A DNA stretch of 64,000 bases from CBDCGJ01 sp965216645 (GCA_965216645.1 CBDCGJ010000016.1:9857-73856), one strand, 5' to 3'. Shown: positions 1 to 9,841, counted from the first letter of the stretch. Numbers and translations are program-made. The notes: generated from the sequence alone by a model not told the origin.

Positions 1-2
1 AC

Positions 3-176
3 AGCTTACAAGTTTCGGCGGCCGACGCTGACGGCGGCCGTTTCCTCCTGCTCGCCGGCCGGCCGATTAGGGAACCCGTGGCCCGCTACGGACCCTTCGT
101 CATGAACACGCGGGAGGAATTGATCACCGCCGTCGAGGACTATCAGTCCGGCCGCATGGGCGCGATCGCCCGCTAA
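3..176 (+). CDS. Pirin family protein, C-terminal end (cut by window edge)
   Basis: The open frame from the window edge to TAA at 174-176 encodes the end of a pirin-like bicupin protein. The C-terminal signature runs 'RYGPFVMNTREEL', then 'AVEDYQSGRMG', which matches the usual pirin ending (GPFVMNT-EEI-QAF-DYQ-G-FG). Pirins are cupin-fold metal-binding proteins, some with quercetinase activity. Only about 57 residues are visible, so the catalytic histidines cannot be checked. The next gene starts 40 bp downstream on the same strand. Confidence 0.8.
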   Translation, partial: SLQVSAADADGGRFLLLAGRPIREPVARYGPFVMNTREELITAVEDYQSGRMGAIAR

Positions 177-216
177 ATCTACGCAACAAATATTCGGAAA
201 ACAAAGAGGACCGCAG

Positions 217-2547
217 ATGAAATTCGGTATGGGCCAACGGGCGATCCGGGTGGAAGACGCCCGCTTTCTGACCGGCCGCGGGCGCTATACGGACGATATC
301 AACCTGCCGGATCAGCTTTACGGCTATGTCCTCCGCTCGCCTTACGCCAATGCCAAGATCGGCGGTATCGACAAAGACGCGGCGCAGAACTCGCCAGGCG
401 TCCACGCGATCTATACCGGCGCGGACGCGGCGACGGCCGGATTTGGCACATTGCCTTGTCTGGCCACCAGCATGGTACCGCTAAGCCGGCCCGACGGCAG
501 TCCCATCCACGTGCCGCCGCGCGCTATCCTGGCGAAGTATCAGGTCGCCTTCGCCGGCGATTACGTCGCCTTTGTCGTGGCCGACAGCCTGGCCCAAGCC
601 AAAGACGCGGCGGAGCTGATCGACGTCGATTATGACGAGCTGCCAACCAATACGGATACCGCCAGGGCGTTGGAAGGGCCTGCGGTATGGGCCGATTGTC
701 CCGACAATATCTGCTTCCGCATCGAAATGGGCGACATGGCGGCGGTGAATGCCGCCTTCGAGAACGCGGCCCATATCGTCAACACAGAGATCCCGGTATC
801 GCGGATCGCCCAAAATCCGATGGAACCGCGCGCCGCCCTGGGCGACTATGACCGGCAGGCGGATCGCTATATCCTCTATTCCGGCAACCAGAACCCGCAC
901 GATCTGCGTCAATTGCTGTGCGACCATGTCTTCAAGATACCAAGCACGGATATGCGGGTGGTCAGCCCCGATATGGGCGGCGCCTTCGGCATGCGCAGCA
1001 ATACGTTCCCGGAGCTCGCGCTGGTGATGTGGGCGGCGAAAGAACTTGGCCGGCCGGTCAAATGGGTCAGCGACCGAAGCGAGGCGTTCCTCTCTGACGA
1101 CCACGGCCGCGATATGCGCCTGTCGGTCGAACTGGCGCTCTCCGCCGACGGCATGTTCGACGCCATCCGGCTGCGCAATGTGGCGAATATGGGCGCATAT
1201 CTCTCGGTCTTCGGCCCCTTCCCGGCCTTCGGCAATATGGGTGGGCTCGCCGGGGTCTACCGGACGCCGCATATCGCCGCCGACGTCACCGGCGTGTTCA
1301 CCAACACCACGCCGATCGGCCCCTATCGCGGCGCCGGCCGGCCGGAAGCGATCCTGGCGATCGAACGGGCGATCGACGTGGCCGCGCGGCAGCTCGACAT
1401 CGACCGGGTCGAACTGCGCCGTCGCAATATGATCGCGCCGGAAGACATGCCGTTTCAAACCGGCCTCACCTATCTCTACGATTGCGGCGCCTTCGAACGG
1501 AACATGGACGCTGCCATGGCGCAGGCGGACTATGCCGGCTACGCCGCACGGCGGTCGGAAAGCGAAGCCCGAGGCAGGATCCGCGGTCTTGGCGTCGTCA
1601 ACGCCATCGAACAATCCGCCGGCCTGTTCGACGAAGGCGCGGAACTGCGGTTCGACGCCGCGGGCCGGGCGACCTTGATGATGGGGACGCATTCCCATGG
1701 ACAGGGTCATGAGACCGTGTTCCGCCAGCTTTTAGCCGACAAACTGGGGCTGGAATTCGAACAAATCCGCTTCCAGCAAGGCGATACCGATGTCGTAAGC
1801 CACGGACATGGCACCTTCGGCTCCCGCAGCGCGGTGCTGGGCGGCAGCGCGCTAGTTCGGGCGTCGGAAATGATCGTCGAACAAGGCACGTCCATCGCAG
1901 CTCATGTTCTGGAAGCGGCGACGGAAGATATCGAGTTCGAGGACGGTAGCTTCCAGGTCGCCGGCACCGACAAAGCCATGTCGCTGGCGGACGTCGCCGC
2001 GGCGGCATTGAACCCGGCGGTTCGGCCACCGGGGATGGACGCCGGTCTGCGCGCCTTCGCCACTTTCACACCGCCTGGACCGACATTCCCGAATGCCTGC
2101 CATGTTTGCGAGGTCGAATTGGACCCGGAGACCGGCAAGATCGAGACCGAGCGCTATCACGTCGTCTGCGACGTCGGCAATGCCTTGAACCCATTGATCG
2201 TCGAAGGGCAAATCCATGGCGGCGTGGTCCAGGGCATCGGCCAGATCCTGGTTGAGGAGATGCGCTGGGACGACGATACCGGGCAATTGATCACAGGTTC
2301 GCTGATGGACTACGCCCTGCCGCGCGCCGATCTATTGCCGGACCTTCGCGTCACCCTGGATGGGGTGCCGACCGGCCGCAACGCACTCGGTGTCAAAGGC
2401 GCGGGCGAAGCCGGTACGGTCGGCGGCATGCCCAGTCTGACCAACGCGGTCGCTGACGCCCTGGCGCAGGCAGGTGCGGACATGGTGGACATGCCGGCCA
2501 CCAGCGAAAAGATTTGGCGGGCGCTCCGTCGCGCAGCAAAGGATTAA
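217..2547 (+). CDS. Xanthine dehydrogenase family molybdopterin-binding (large) subunit
   Basis: This 776-residue protein is the molybdenum-cofactor subunit of a xanthine dehydrogenase/aerobic CO dehydrogenase-type hydroxylase. The N-terminus has the typical 'RVEDARFLTGRGRYTDDI' fold entry. The loop at residues 369-375 reads PYRGAGR, as in form II CoxL-like enzymes, not the AYxCSFR of true CO dehydrogenase. The catalytic glutamate is in 'GVKGAGEAG' (E731). The length fits the family (about 750-800). The start ATG at 217 has AAAGAGGA just upstream. The FAD and [2Fe-2S] subunits that normally complete the complex are not in the window. The substrate cannot be deduced. A channel-like gene begins 3 bp after its stop, which suggests co-transcription. 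Confidence 0.92.
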   Translation: MKFGMGQRAIRVEDARFLTGRGRYTDDINLPDQLYGYVLRSPYANAKIGGIDKDAAQNSPGVHAIYTGADAATAGFGTLPCLATSMVPLSRPDGSPIHVPPRAILAKYQVAFAGDYVAFVVADSLAQAKDAAELIDVDYDELPTNTDTARALEGPAVWADCPDNICFRIEMGDMAAVNAAFENAAHIVNTEIPVSRIAQNPMEPRAALGDYDRQADRYILYSGNQNPHDLRQLLCDHVFKIPSTDMRVVSPDMGGAFGMRSNTFPELALVMWAAKELGRPVKWVSDRSEAFLSDDHGRDMRLSVELALSADGMFDAIRLRNVANMGAYLSVFGPFPAFGNMGGLAGVYRTPHIAADVTGVFTNTTPIGPYRGAGRPEAILAIERAIDVAARQLDIDRVELRRRNMIAPEDMPFQTGLTYLYDCGAFERNMDAAMAQADYAGYAARRSESEARGRIRGLGVVNAIEQSAGLFDEGAELRFDAAGRATLMMGTHSHGQGHETVFRQLLADKLGLEFEQIRFQQGDTDVVSHGHGTFGSRSAVLGGSALVRASEMIVEQGTSIAAHVLEAATEDIEFEDGSFQVAGTDKAMSLADVAAAALNPAVRPPGMDAGLRAFATFTPPGPTFPNACHVCEVELDPETGKIETERYHVVCDVGNALNPLIVEGQIHGGVVQGIGQILVEEMRWDDDTGQLITGSLMDYALPRADLLPDLRVTLDGVPTGRNALGVKGAGEAGTVGGMPSLTNAVADALAQAGADMVDMPATSEKIWRALRRAAKD

Positions 2548-2550
2548 GTC

Positions 2551-3555
2551 ATGCGCGGCGTGGTTGTTGCCTTTCTGGTTGCACTTGTCGCCACGACCGC
2601 CGCTCGGGCAAACGATGTCAGTCGGCCGGGCAATCCCGGCAAACCGACCCAGGTCAGCATCACCATGTCAATCCTCGATGTCGACGAAATAGACGGAGCC
2701 GCGCAAAGTTTCGATGCCAGCGTCTATGCGGAAGCGCGCTGGCACGACCCGCGCCTCGCCCATGGCGGACCGGAGGAGCGGTCCTATAGCCTGAACGAGG
2801 TCTGGCATCCGAGGCTTTTCATCGTCAACGCCCAAAGAACTTGGTCCGCCTTTCCGACCACCGTTGAGGTCAGCGGCGACGGCACGGTCACGCAACGCCA
2901 ACGCGTCTGGGGCTCCTTCTCCCAACCGCTCGTCCTCAGAGATTTCCCTTTCGACAGCCAGAACTTCTCGATCACGCTGACGGCAGCGGACTACGGGGTC
3001 GACGAAGTCGCTCTGATCGCCGACCCCGACCGCCCCTCCGCGATCGCCAGCACGCTATCGTTGCCGGATTGGGATGTGTCCGCGATTGAGACGGCGGCGA
3101 CGGTTTACCGCATCAACGAAAAACTAGAAGGCGTGCCGAGTTTCTCGCTGTCGTTCGCGGCCAAGCGGCGCAGCGCCTATTTCGTTTACAAAGTGATCAT
3201 CCCTTTGATCTTGATCGTCTGCATGTCCGGCATCGTGTTCTGGCTCGACCCGACCCAAGCCGGCACCCAAATCGGCGTGTCGACCACGGCCATGTTGACG
3301 CTGATCGCCTATCGCTTCACCATCGACGGCCTGGTGCCGAAAGTGTCCTACATGACCCGCATGGACAACTTCATATTCGGCGCGACGTTCATCGTCTTCG
3401 TGACATTGCTGCAGGCCGTGACCACATCGCTGCTCGCCCAGGCTGACCGCGTCGCGCTGGCCCGCCGGATCGACCGCTGGTGCCGCTCGCTGTTCCTCCT
3501 CGCCTTCCTCGCCATGAGCTATCTCGCGTTTTTCTACGATGGACCGACTGAATAA
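2551..3555 (+). CDS. Prokaryotic pentameric ligand-gated ion channel (Cys-loop receptor homologue)
   Basis: A 334-residue protein with a signal peptide (residues 1 to about 20, ending 'TTAARA'), an extracellular beta-sandwich ligand-binding domain (about 25-205) and four membrane segments (M1 about 211-233, M2 about 240-262, M3 about 272-296, M4 about 310-330). The diagnostic loop is 'LRDFPFDSQ' near residue 132. As in GLIC and ELIC it lacks the disulfide cysteines of animal receptors. Around M2 it reads 'TQIGVSTTAMLTLIAYRF'. The short M3-M4 connector is typical of bacteria. The family forms homopentamers in the inner membrane gated by protons, amines or other ligands. The ligand here is unknown. 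The start ATG lies 3 bp after the upstream dehydrogenase stop, so the two are probably one transcript. Confidence 0.9.
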   Translation: MRGVVVAFLVALVATTAARANDVSRPGNPGKPTQVSITMSILDVDEIDGAAQSFDASVYAEARWHDPRLAHGGPEERSYSLNEVWHPRLFIVNAQRTWSAFPTTVEVSGDGTVTQRQRVWGSFSQPLVLRDFPFDSQNFSITLTAADYGVDEVALIADPDRPSAIASTLSLPDWDVSAIETAATVYRINEKLEGVPSFSLSFAAKRRSAYFVYKVIIPLILIVCMSGIVFWLDPTQAGTQIGVSTTAMLTLIAYRFTIDGLVPKVSYMTRMDNFIFGATFIVFVTLLQAVTTSLLAQADRVALARRIDRWCRSLFLLAFLAMSYLAFFYDGPTE

Positions 3556-3627
3556 AGTCGAGGAGGATATTCAAAATTTTCGTTGCGCTGCATGTTTTGA
3601 TCGATCCCTATTCAGAAAGAGATTTAC

Positions 3628-4393
3628 ATGCGTGAACCCATACCGAGTTGGCCACGCGAATTGTATTCAGCGGGTGGCGGCGATCCGAATTTGTTTTATG
3701 TCGTGTATGGCCCGGCACCGGCGGATTTCAACGTGTCGAGATCGACTTACCGCTGCGACGGCGTGCCGTCCGGCATCGACCTAAGAAGCTTCGACAGCCA
3801 AGCACATCCGGAAATAGTCGATAGATTTCGAGAGGGTTATCTTTGGGAGAGCTTCTGCGACGAGTATCCCAGCGTTGCCGATATTGTTCATGAATCGATC
3901 CGAATGTTGCGTCATCCAAGGCGTCGTGCCGGACCCAGGCAACTTGAATTACTTCCGCGACATTATTGGCATCATTGAGTTTCTTTTGGCTTCGGGGGGC
4001 TCAGCTGTCTACGACCCATTCGGCTTCCGTTGGTGGAGCCGCACTCAATGGCGGGAAGAGGTGTTCGACCGGGAAGCCTTCGCCCCTGAGAAGCATGTCA
4101 TCATATTATCGTCTGATGACAATGACGGGACGTGGCTTCACACGCGCGGCATGATCAAATTCGGTCGGCCGGATCTCAGCATTCATGGTGTCCCAAAGAA
4201 CATGAGGGAGACGGCGGTAAAGATGATCGATCGATTCATCCGAATTCAAGCTGCGGGCGCGATCATCGAGGAAGGGCAGAGCATCGTCATGGAAGGCATG
4301 CCAGAAGGTTATGTCTGCCGGCACCGGGGAGATTTCGACGACCCCGACTTCAACAACGTACATGTCGAAATCGTTCGACAATCGCGGGCTTAA
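3628..4393 (+). pseudogene. Hypothetical protein, frameshifted into two overlapping frames
   Basis: Two overlapping open frames appear to be one gene of about 255 codons. The first (from ATG 3628, preceded by AGAAAGAG) reads naturally to 'DEYPSVADIVHES' near 3897. The second takes over at about 3900 as 'SECCVIQGVVPDPGNLNYF' and runs to TAA at 4391-4393. Skipping a single base near 3898 joins them. The second half looks like a globular protein ('YDPFGFRWWSRTQWREEVF', 'HVIILSSDDNDGTWLHTRG'). I do not recognise the family with certainty. The stop overlaps the stop of the convergent oxidoreductase by three bases. Whether the shift is real or a sequencing error cannot be decided here. Confidence 0.6.
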
Positions 4394-5469
4394 GCGATCT
4401 TCGGCAGTACCTCGTTTTTCAATAATGCCATGGATTGATGCCAGGCGTCGTAGGGCGTCCATTCATGCCCCATGGCGAGCAGGGTGCCGAAGTCGCCGAT
4501 TTCTCCGCGCAGGTCGTTGAGTTTCTGGGCCACCTCGTCGACGCTGCCGACAATGAAGACGTTATCGATCAGGTAATCGATAGTGACGTCGGCGTCGGCC
4601 ATGTCCGGATCGTTCTTCAACAGTTTCAGCATGCCGACCTTCGGAAGCAAACGGAAGAAGTAGTTTTCGAAGTCCCGCGCCATGACCCCTTCGGCCGCCT
4701 GACGGCGGGCCTCGGCGCTCGTTTCCGCGACGAAAACCTCCCGCGCCACGCGCCAGTCGTTGCGGTCGGCGGTGCGACCCGCTTCGACGGCACCCGCCTC
4801 GATCGCGTCCCAATGGGTTTTCAGCAGCACCGGCGGAATCAGATTGATCGACATGGGGATCCAGCCGCGACTGCCCGCCATTTTCAAAGTACCGGAATGG
4901 GGCGAGACGCCGGCCACCCCGATCGGCGGATGGGGTGTCTGATAGGGCCGGACATGGGCCCGCAATCCGATATCCGTCTGGGTCTCGGGAATGGTGAACT
5001 TCCACCACTCGGTTTCATAGTCGCCGGGCGCGGGATCGGCCCAGAGCTTCAGGATCGTATCCAGGGAGGCGCGTGTATAGGCGCCGTTATCCACCGTCGC
5101 GTTTTCCCCGAAATAGCCGAAGACCTGCATATCGCCCGGAAAACTGCCGGTCCCGATACCCCAGTTGAAGCGACCTTCGGCCATGTGATCGAGCTGCGCG
5201 ATGCGGTTCGCCAGGACGAAGGGATTGTGGTTCGGCATGCAGCTGACGCCGGTGCCGAGGCGGATATTCTTCGTCAGCGCCAAAGCCTGGGCTATGAACA
5301 GTTCCGGCGACGGGATGTTTTCCCACTCCGACGTGAAATGCTCTCCGATCCAGGCCTCCGCATAGCCGAGCTCGTCGAGGGCGACGATCTGCGCCAGATC
5401 CGATTTCAAGGTTTCCGTGAAATTCGCCCCTGGTGGGTGCAAGGGCATGGTGAACAGGCCGAGCTTCAT
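4390..5469 (-). CDS. LLM-class flavin-dependent oxidoreductase (luciferase-like monooxygenase)
   Basis: A TIM-barrel enzyme of about 359 residues of the bacterial luciferase-like family, which uses reduced FMN/F420 to oxidise organic substrates. The N-terminus 'MKLGLFTMPLHPPG', then 'AWIGEHFTSEWENIPSPELF' and 'RLGTGVSCMPNHNPF' are family hallmarks. The ATG at 5467-5469 was chosen because GGAGGAGA lies just upstream (about 5474-5481) and homology begins there; an in-frame start at 5565 would add about 32 residues without family character. The gene is convergent with the frameshifted hypothetical gene and divergent from a methyltransferase relic. The substrate is not predictable. Confidence 0.9.
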   Translation of the reverse strand: MKLGLFTMPLHPPGANFTETLKSDLAQIVALDELGYAEAWIGEHFTSEWENIPSPELFIAQALALTKNIRLGTGVSCMPNHNPFVLANRIAQLDHMAEGRFNWGIGTGSFPGDMQVFGYFGENATVDNGAYTRASLDTILKLWADPAPGDYETEWWKFTIPETQTDIGLRAHVRPYQTPHPPIGVAGVSPHSGTLKMAGSRGWIPMSINLIPPVLLKTHWDAIEAGAVEAGRTADRNDWRVAREVFVAETSAEARRQAAEGVMARDFENYFFRLLPKVGMLKLLKNDPDMADADVTIDYLIDNVFIVGSVDEVAQKLNDLRGEIGDFGTLLAMGHEWTPYDAWHQSMALLKNEVLPKIA

Positions 5470-5563
5470 GACGTCTCCTCCCCCAAGTTTCGGCACGCCA
5501 GCTGTCTGGCAAATGCGTCGATATCCGCTAATATTGCAACGAATGGGGGTCGGGGACAACGTC

Positions 5564-6042
5564 ATGGACCGGCGTCATCGAGCGAACGTCGGCCGAGGAA
5601 GAGCTGCGAGCGCAGTTCGCGCAATCCTACCGCCGCAATCAGGCCGATGTTCTCTGTTGCCTGCCGGGCGCGCGCCGGGTCCTACGGGAATGCCGCCGCG
5701 TGCTGCGTCCGAAGGGGCGGATGGTCTTCACGGTGATTTCCGACCGTCCGGTCTCGATGTCGCCGTCGGGGAAACGGCCTCCGACGTGGATCCGTCTTAT
5801 GTCGTCCTGAGCGGCGATTACCACCTCGCTTTCGAAGATACAGGGTGGCGTATGGACGAAAAGGCCGTTATCTCGACAGCGCCCGCCGGTTTCTGGATGT
5901 CGACAGGGCTAACGAAACCGGACTGGCCGTAATTCCGAGCCCCGACTTATGCCGCGAGCGTCTGCGGAAGGACATCGATCTGATCGAGGCGATCGACGGC
6001 GGGCTTTTGTGCCGGGAACTCTACCGACCGCGGCCAGGGTAG
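5564..6042 (+). pseudogene. Degraded SAM-dependent methyltransferase
   Basis: No single frame is open, but three frames in succession give methyltransferase-like text. Around 5590-5750 one frame reads 'SAEEELRAQFAQSYRRNQAD', then 'LRECRRVLRPKGRMVFTVIS', the classic motif around strand beta-5 of class I methyltransferases. A second frame (about 5750-5870) reads 'DYHLAFEDTGWRMDEKAVI', and a third (about 5895-6042) 'DLIEAIDGGLLCRELYRP', resembling the C-terminal part of such enzymes. The order is colinear, so I infer a decayed gene with at least two frameshifts and an internal deletion that removed the SAM-binding G-rich loop. Confidence 0.6.
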
Positions 6043-6100
6043 TGCCCGGTATAGCGCGCAGGACCTTCGGCTATCCGAACGGGACCGGGCAGGGCCAATG

Positions 6101-8869
6101 CTAGAATCCACCGGGATGTCCGCCGGGATCGTTCATGATGAGATTGATGTCGCCCAGTAGATTGTTGATGTCGCCTGGGTCGACGCCGACAAGGACATCA
6201 TCCAACGTCACGTTATATTCGGCGGGGCCAACGGAAATGACCACGTCGTCACCGTCTTGCGTGACTTCCACATCGCTTTCGCTGCCGCCGATATTGTCGA
6301 GCAGGCCGGAGAGGTCGACCGAGTCGTCGATCACGTCGAAGAAGTTGATCACGTCTTCGTCGCCGGAAGCGTCGCCATTAATGTAAATCGTGTCCGCACC
6401 GTCACCGGGATCGATGACATCGTTGCCGGCGGCACCCTCGATATAGTCGTCGCCGTCGCCGCCGAAGATCGTGTCCGCTTCGCCGCCGCCGATAATCGTG
6501 TCGTTGCCGCCCAGGCCGTAGAAGGTATTGGCAGTACCGTTGTCAGTCAACAGGTCGTCGCCATCTGTCCCAACCACGACCTGATCGCCGCCGCCCTCGA
6601 TCACCAACGTCTCCACCTGTGTCGTGGTATCCCCGTCTCCGTCCGTTAGCGTCCATGTGATTTCGACATTCAGATCCGTATTCGGATCGATGGGTTGCAG
6701 TTGCGTGACCTCGTAGGTATGAGATGTACTGCCGTCGGATTCGAGAATGTCGACTTCCGTTATCTGCCAAACGCCATTGTCGTCGATGAGCGTGTTCGTC
6801 GCATCATCCCAAGTCGCGCCGTCCGCCGATAGTACCAGGGATCCCATTCCGTCGGTCCCATAGTCGAATACCTCGATAGTTTGCACTGTCTTCAGACCGC
6901 CTACCTGGCTTAAGGCTATTCCATCGCCTTCCGATTCACCCGCGGTCGGGCCGTCATCGACGATTGTGACCCCTAAGTCCTTCGTCCAGACATCGCCGTC
7001 GCCATCCGTGACCTTCAACACGATCGACAAATCGTGCACGTCATTAGGATCGTCGGAGTCCGCATGATCGATCGGGTTGATCTGATTTATGTAGGAATAG
7101 AAAGCGAAGGCGTCTTTGGAAAAAACATCCATTTTCTCCACGGTGAGGACATAATCTTCGTGCGTCAAAGTCATGGCCTCGCTATCCCAAACCGCGCCCG
7201 GCGCAACCAACTCGTAATCGGCCATGCCATCGGCGCCGGCCTTGAAGACAAAGGCGTTGCCTAAATCCGCCTCCCAGACAGTATCGCCAGATGCCAATCC
7301 ATCCGTCTCATCAAAGGTCGGGTTGTCGATTTCGGCGAACCTAAAGACCGGCATATCGTCGTCAACCTTGACGCCAAAGGTGCCGAACGCCGTATCCCCG
7401 TCACCGTCTTCCACACCGTATGTGAAGGTGAAATCGACATCGTTTTCGTAACCCGGGTCGTTGCCATCATGCGCGACCGGATTGATGAGCCGCACGTCAA
7501 AGGCACCCGTAACGGGGTCGGTCAATTCGACTTCCAATACGGTGGTCCCATTTTGCGTCACCGTCAAAACATCGCCGGCTAGGGTGTAGTCGAAACCATT
7601 GGGAGCGCCGGAATCCGTCAAATATAGTCCCCCAGCGCCATCCGCACCGGGATCAAAGTCCAACGTCCCGCTCAAGCTCAGGGATTGATCGTCGTCACCA
7701 GGTTGCTCCGGACCCGAATAGCTGTACAGCTCTGGTAAATCATCTTCGTCAACGACGATCATAGGATTCAGACTCGAATCGATGGACGGTCCGTCGTCGA
7801 GAACTTCGGCCAGGAATTTCGTTTGGACCGGTTCGCCGTCGACCGTTTCACCTTCGACGGTGACCCGCCAACGGTTATGGTCGTCGTGATCGTCCGCATC
7901 CTCGTGCATTCCGACCAACAATTGCGTGAAGACGTAGGAACCGTCCGGCTGCAGTTCGATCTGCCAAACACCGTTGTCCTCGGTCAGGGTCTTCGTCTCG
8001 GCATCCCACGTCGCACCCGAAGCCGACAGAGTGAAGCTGTCGTAATCGAGATCGCCGCCATCGTAGGAAATTTGACCGGCGACGGCGCCCAGACCGTCCG
8101 ATTCATCCAAAGACACCGCGCTGGCACGGAGCTTGGGGCCGGCCGGCTCGGGTGCCGGTTCGGCGGTCGGCTCTGTCGGCTCGGTCGGAGCGGGCGCTGC
8201 AGGTGTCAGCACCACGGCAACGGGGCCGGGCGCATTCGGTTGGGCCGGCGTCTCGCTGTCCGTATCGGAGATCAGTCCTCCTAGACGATCTCCGTCAAAT
8301 CCGGGAGCAATGCCGCCGTCGCTCTCCAATCCGACGATACGCTCGTTGAACTCTCTCAGGGCGACAGGAAAAGGCGTCGGGCCGATGGGATCCTCGGCGA
8401 TCAAGCCGGTGATCGCCGCGCCCTGATCGCCGGAAAACTTGTTGACGCCGCTACTTGGGGCCACTGCCTCTGCAGCCGATGCCAAATCGGACCCAGTAAC
8501 ACTGCCATTGGTTTCTTCGCCGAGGATTTCCGCGACGATGTCGCGGGCGATCTTTGTGCCATCGGAAAACTCGAGGAAAGCCAGATCATCCGCGTAGACA
8601 ACATCATCCAAACCGACGACCCGTATCGCATTCCCGTCCTTGAATTCGATCAAAAACGCCTCGTCTTCCGCCCGAATTTGGTCGATGTTTTCGATCCGAC
8701 CCAGATAGATCGTCGGTGTTTCGCGTGCGTCGATCGTTCTGGCGACGGTATCTGTAACAGTCTGAATGTCAGCGGACCCGCCGGCATTCTGATTATCCTG
8801 CTCTCTATGTCCGGTGGACTCGGTCAAAAAATGTGAATTCGTTGCAATTAAGTTACTCAATACAGTCAT
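6101..8869 (-). CDS. Large RTX/T1SS-type repeat surface or secreted protein
   Basis: A very acidic 922-residue protein. After an N-terminal module with 'FLIEFKDGNAIRVVGLDD' (an annotation-typical T1SS adhesin start) come a Pro/Thr/Glu linker (about 190-240) and about four repeats of roughly 100-150 residues of the T1SS-143/VCBS kind, marked by 'GATWDAETKTLTEDNGVWQI', 'DGDGDTAFGTFGVKVDDD' and 'VTDGDGDVWTKDLG'. The C-terminus has RTX nonapeptides ('GLGGNDTIIGGGEADTIFGG', 'GDGDDYIEGAAGNDVIDPGDG') that bind calcium, and a terminal secretion-like region. No T1SS transporter genes adjoin it. ATG at 8869 is preceded by GGAGCG. It is likely exported by a type I system and may act in adhesion or biofilm. 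Confidence 0.85.
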   Translation of the reverse strand: MTVLSNLIATNSHFLTESTGHREQDNQNAGGSADIQTVTDTVARTIDARETPTIYLGRIENIDQIRAEDEAFLIEFKDGNAIRVVGLDDVVYADDLAFLEFSDGTKIARDIVAEILGEETNGSVTGSDLASAAEAVAPSSGVNKFSGDQGAAITGLIAEDPIGPTPFPVALREFNERIVGLESDGGIAPGFDGDRLGGLISDTDSETPAQPNAPGPVAVVLTPAAPAPTEPTEPTAEPAPEPAGPKLRASAVSLDESDGLGAVAGQISYDGGDLDYDSFTLSASGATWDAETKTLTEDNGVWQIELQPDGSYVFTQLLVGMHEDADDHDDHNRWRVTVEGETVDGEPVQTKFLAEVLDDGPSIDSSLNPMIVVDEDDLPELYSYSGPEQPGDDDQSLSLSGTLDFDPGADGAGGLYLTDSGAPNGFDYTLAGDVLTVTQNGTTVLEVELTDPVTGAFDVRLINPVAHDGNDPGYENDVDFTFTYGVEDGDGDTAFGTFGVKVDDDMPVFRFAEIDNPTFDETDGLASGDTVWEADLGNAFVFKAGADGMADYELVAPGAVWDSEAMTLTHEDYVLTVEKMDVFSKDAFAFYSYINQINPIDHADSDDPNDVHDLSIVLKVTDGDGDVWTKDLGVTIVDDGPTAGESEGDGIALSQVGGLKTVQTIEVFDYGTDGMGSLVLSADGATWDDATNTLIDDNGVWQITEVDILESDGSTSHTYEVTQLQPIDPNTDLNVEITWTLTDGDGDTTTQVETLVIEGGGDQVVVGTDGDDLLTDNGTANTFYGLGGNDTIIGGGEADTIFGGDGDDYIEGAAGNDVIDPGDGADTIYINGDASGDEDVINFFDVIDDSVDLSGLLDNIGGSESDVEVTQDGDDVVISVGPAEYNVTLDDVLVGVDPGDINNLLGDINLIMNDPGGHPGGF

Positions 8870-9215
8870 TTCAGCGCTCCAATACGGCGTTGGATATCAA
8901 TCTGCAGATACCAATTTGTATACAAAGTAAGCGTTAATACATTATGTATTTTAGGCATTGCAATATTCGATGTATTAAAATCACCTTGGGTTATAGTTAA
9001 CAAATATTTAATACCATTGTTATTACCCATATATTCCGGCGTTTTTGAGGCCTACGGGCGTAAGTAAATTTCAATTCCAATTTTACTTAAAATTTATTAT
9101 ATTAGTACGATTTCGAAAACTTTATCCGCCCTATTCTATTTTTTCACGTATTGTTGGAGCTGACGGCACGAACCAAAGCGAACCGGCACAGAATCGGTCT
9201 GGTGATCGGAGAATG
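8870..9215. other. AT-rich intergenic region
   Basis: About 346 bp between the RTX gene (start side) and the 3' end of the DUF6064-like gene. It is markedly more AT-rich than its surroundings, with several T-rich and A-rich tracts (8930-9010 and 9070-9140). No convincing open frame or RNA gene is visible. It must contain the promoter of the RTX gene, but I cannot pick a -35/-10 pair with confidence. Confidence 0.6.
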
Positions 9216-9836
9216 TCAGCGACGATCCCGAGAAATTCCGGCAAGCGCGCCGACCAAAATCACAACTGCCGTTGCGTATCCGATCGTGAGGTGCAAGAAA
9301 TACCCTGTCGCAGCCGCCACGATTGCCCAAACGATCGGAAGAACGTACAGAAACCACGGCGGTCGATAGATCCAAGTCAAAAGCCCAACCGTGGCGACGA
9401 CGGTTGCATCCGGTGCAGCGCCGGCAAGCGGAAGGGCTACAATGTCCCAACCGGTCGCGGCTAGTCCAAACGGGTGGACAATGAGGGCGAAGGCCAACGC
9501 GACAATGCCGATAGCGCGCCGCGGCGTAACGGAAGGTTCGGCAATTGTCGTGGACCGCCATGCCTGCCCGGCAAACAGGATCGCTTGAAGGATCCAAAGC
9601 AAGGCGTAGACCGGCGCCATGAAGTTGAGCGGCGCCATGGTGACGAATTGATGAACCGCGCCAACCCATAGCCAGAGTCCGGCCAGGCCGACATAGCTCA
9701 GACGCGGCCATTTCGCCGCAAGCCATGGCGACGCGGCCAGGAAGACCCAAGCTAGTATCACGACCGGCCACCAAGTTCGGTTATAGTCGGTCAGTATCTC
9801 GGCATAGACCGCGGCCGAATAGGGAAGCTCCGTCAT
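9216..9836 (-). CDS. DUF6064-like multi-pass membrane protein
   Basis: About 206 residues, starting at ATG 9834-9836 ('MTELPYSAAVYAEIL'). It is almost entirely hydrophobic with six or so membrane segments ('VVILAWVFLAASPWL', 'YALLWILQAILFAGQ', 'IGIVALAFALIVHPF', 'FLYVLPIVWAIVAAA', 'AVVILVGALAG'). The pattern 'YNRTWWPV' near the start resembles the DUF6064 family, whose function is unknown. It begins 6 bp after the aldo/keto reductase stop, so the two are probably translated from one mRNA. The longer upstream in-frame start at 9962 would overlap the reductase and lacks membrane character, so I rejected it. Confidence 0.7.
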   Translation of the reverse strand: MTELPYSAAVYAEILTDYNRTWWPVVILAWVFLAASPWLAAKWPRLSYVGLAGLWLWVGAVHQFVTMAPLNFMAPVYALLWILQAILFAGQAWRSTTIAEPSVTPRRAIGIVALAFALIVHPFGLAATGWDIVALPLAGAAPDATVVATVGLLTWIYRPPWFLYVLPIVWAIVAAATGYFLHLTIGYATAVVILVGALAGISRDRR

Positions 9837-9841
9837 CCGCG

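Noticed and set aside
481..1710. 409-codon minus-strand frame within the dehydrogenase gene
   Set aside because: Antisense shadow of a clearly identified protein; Arg/His-rich nonsense text.
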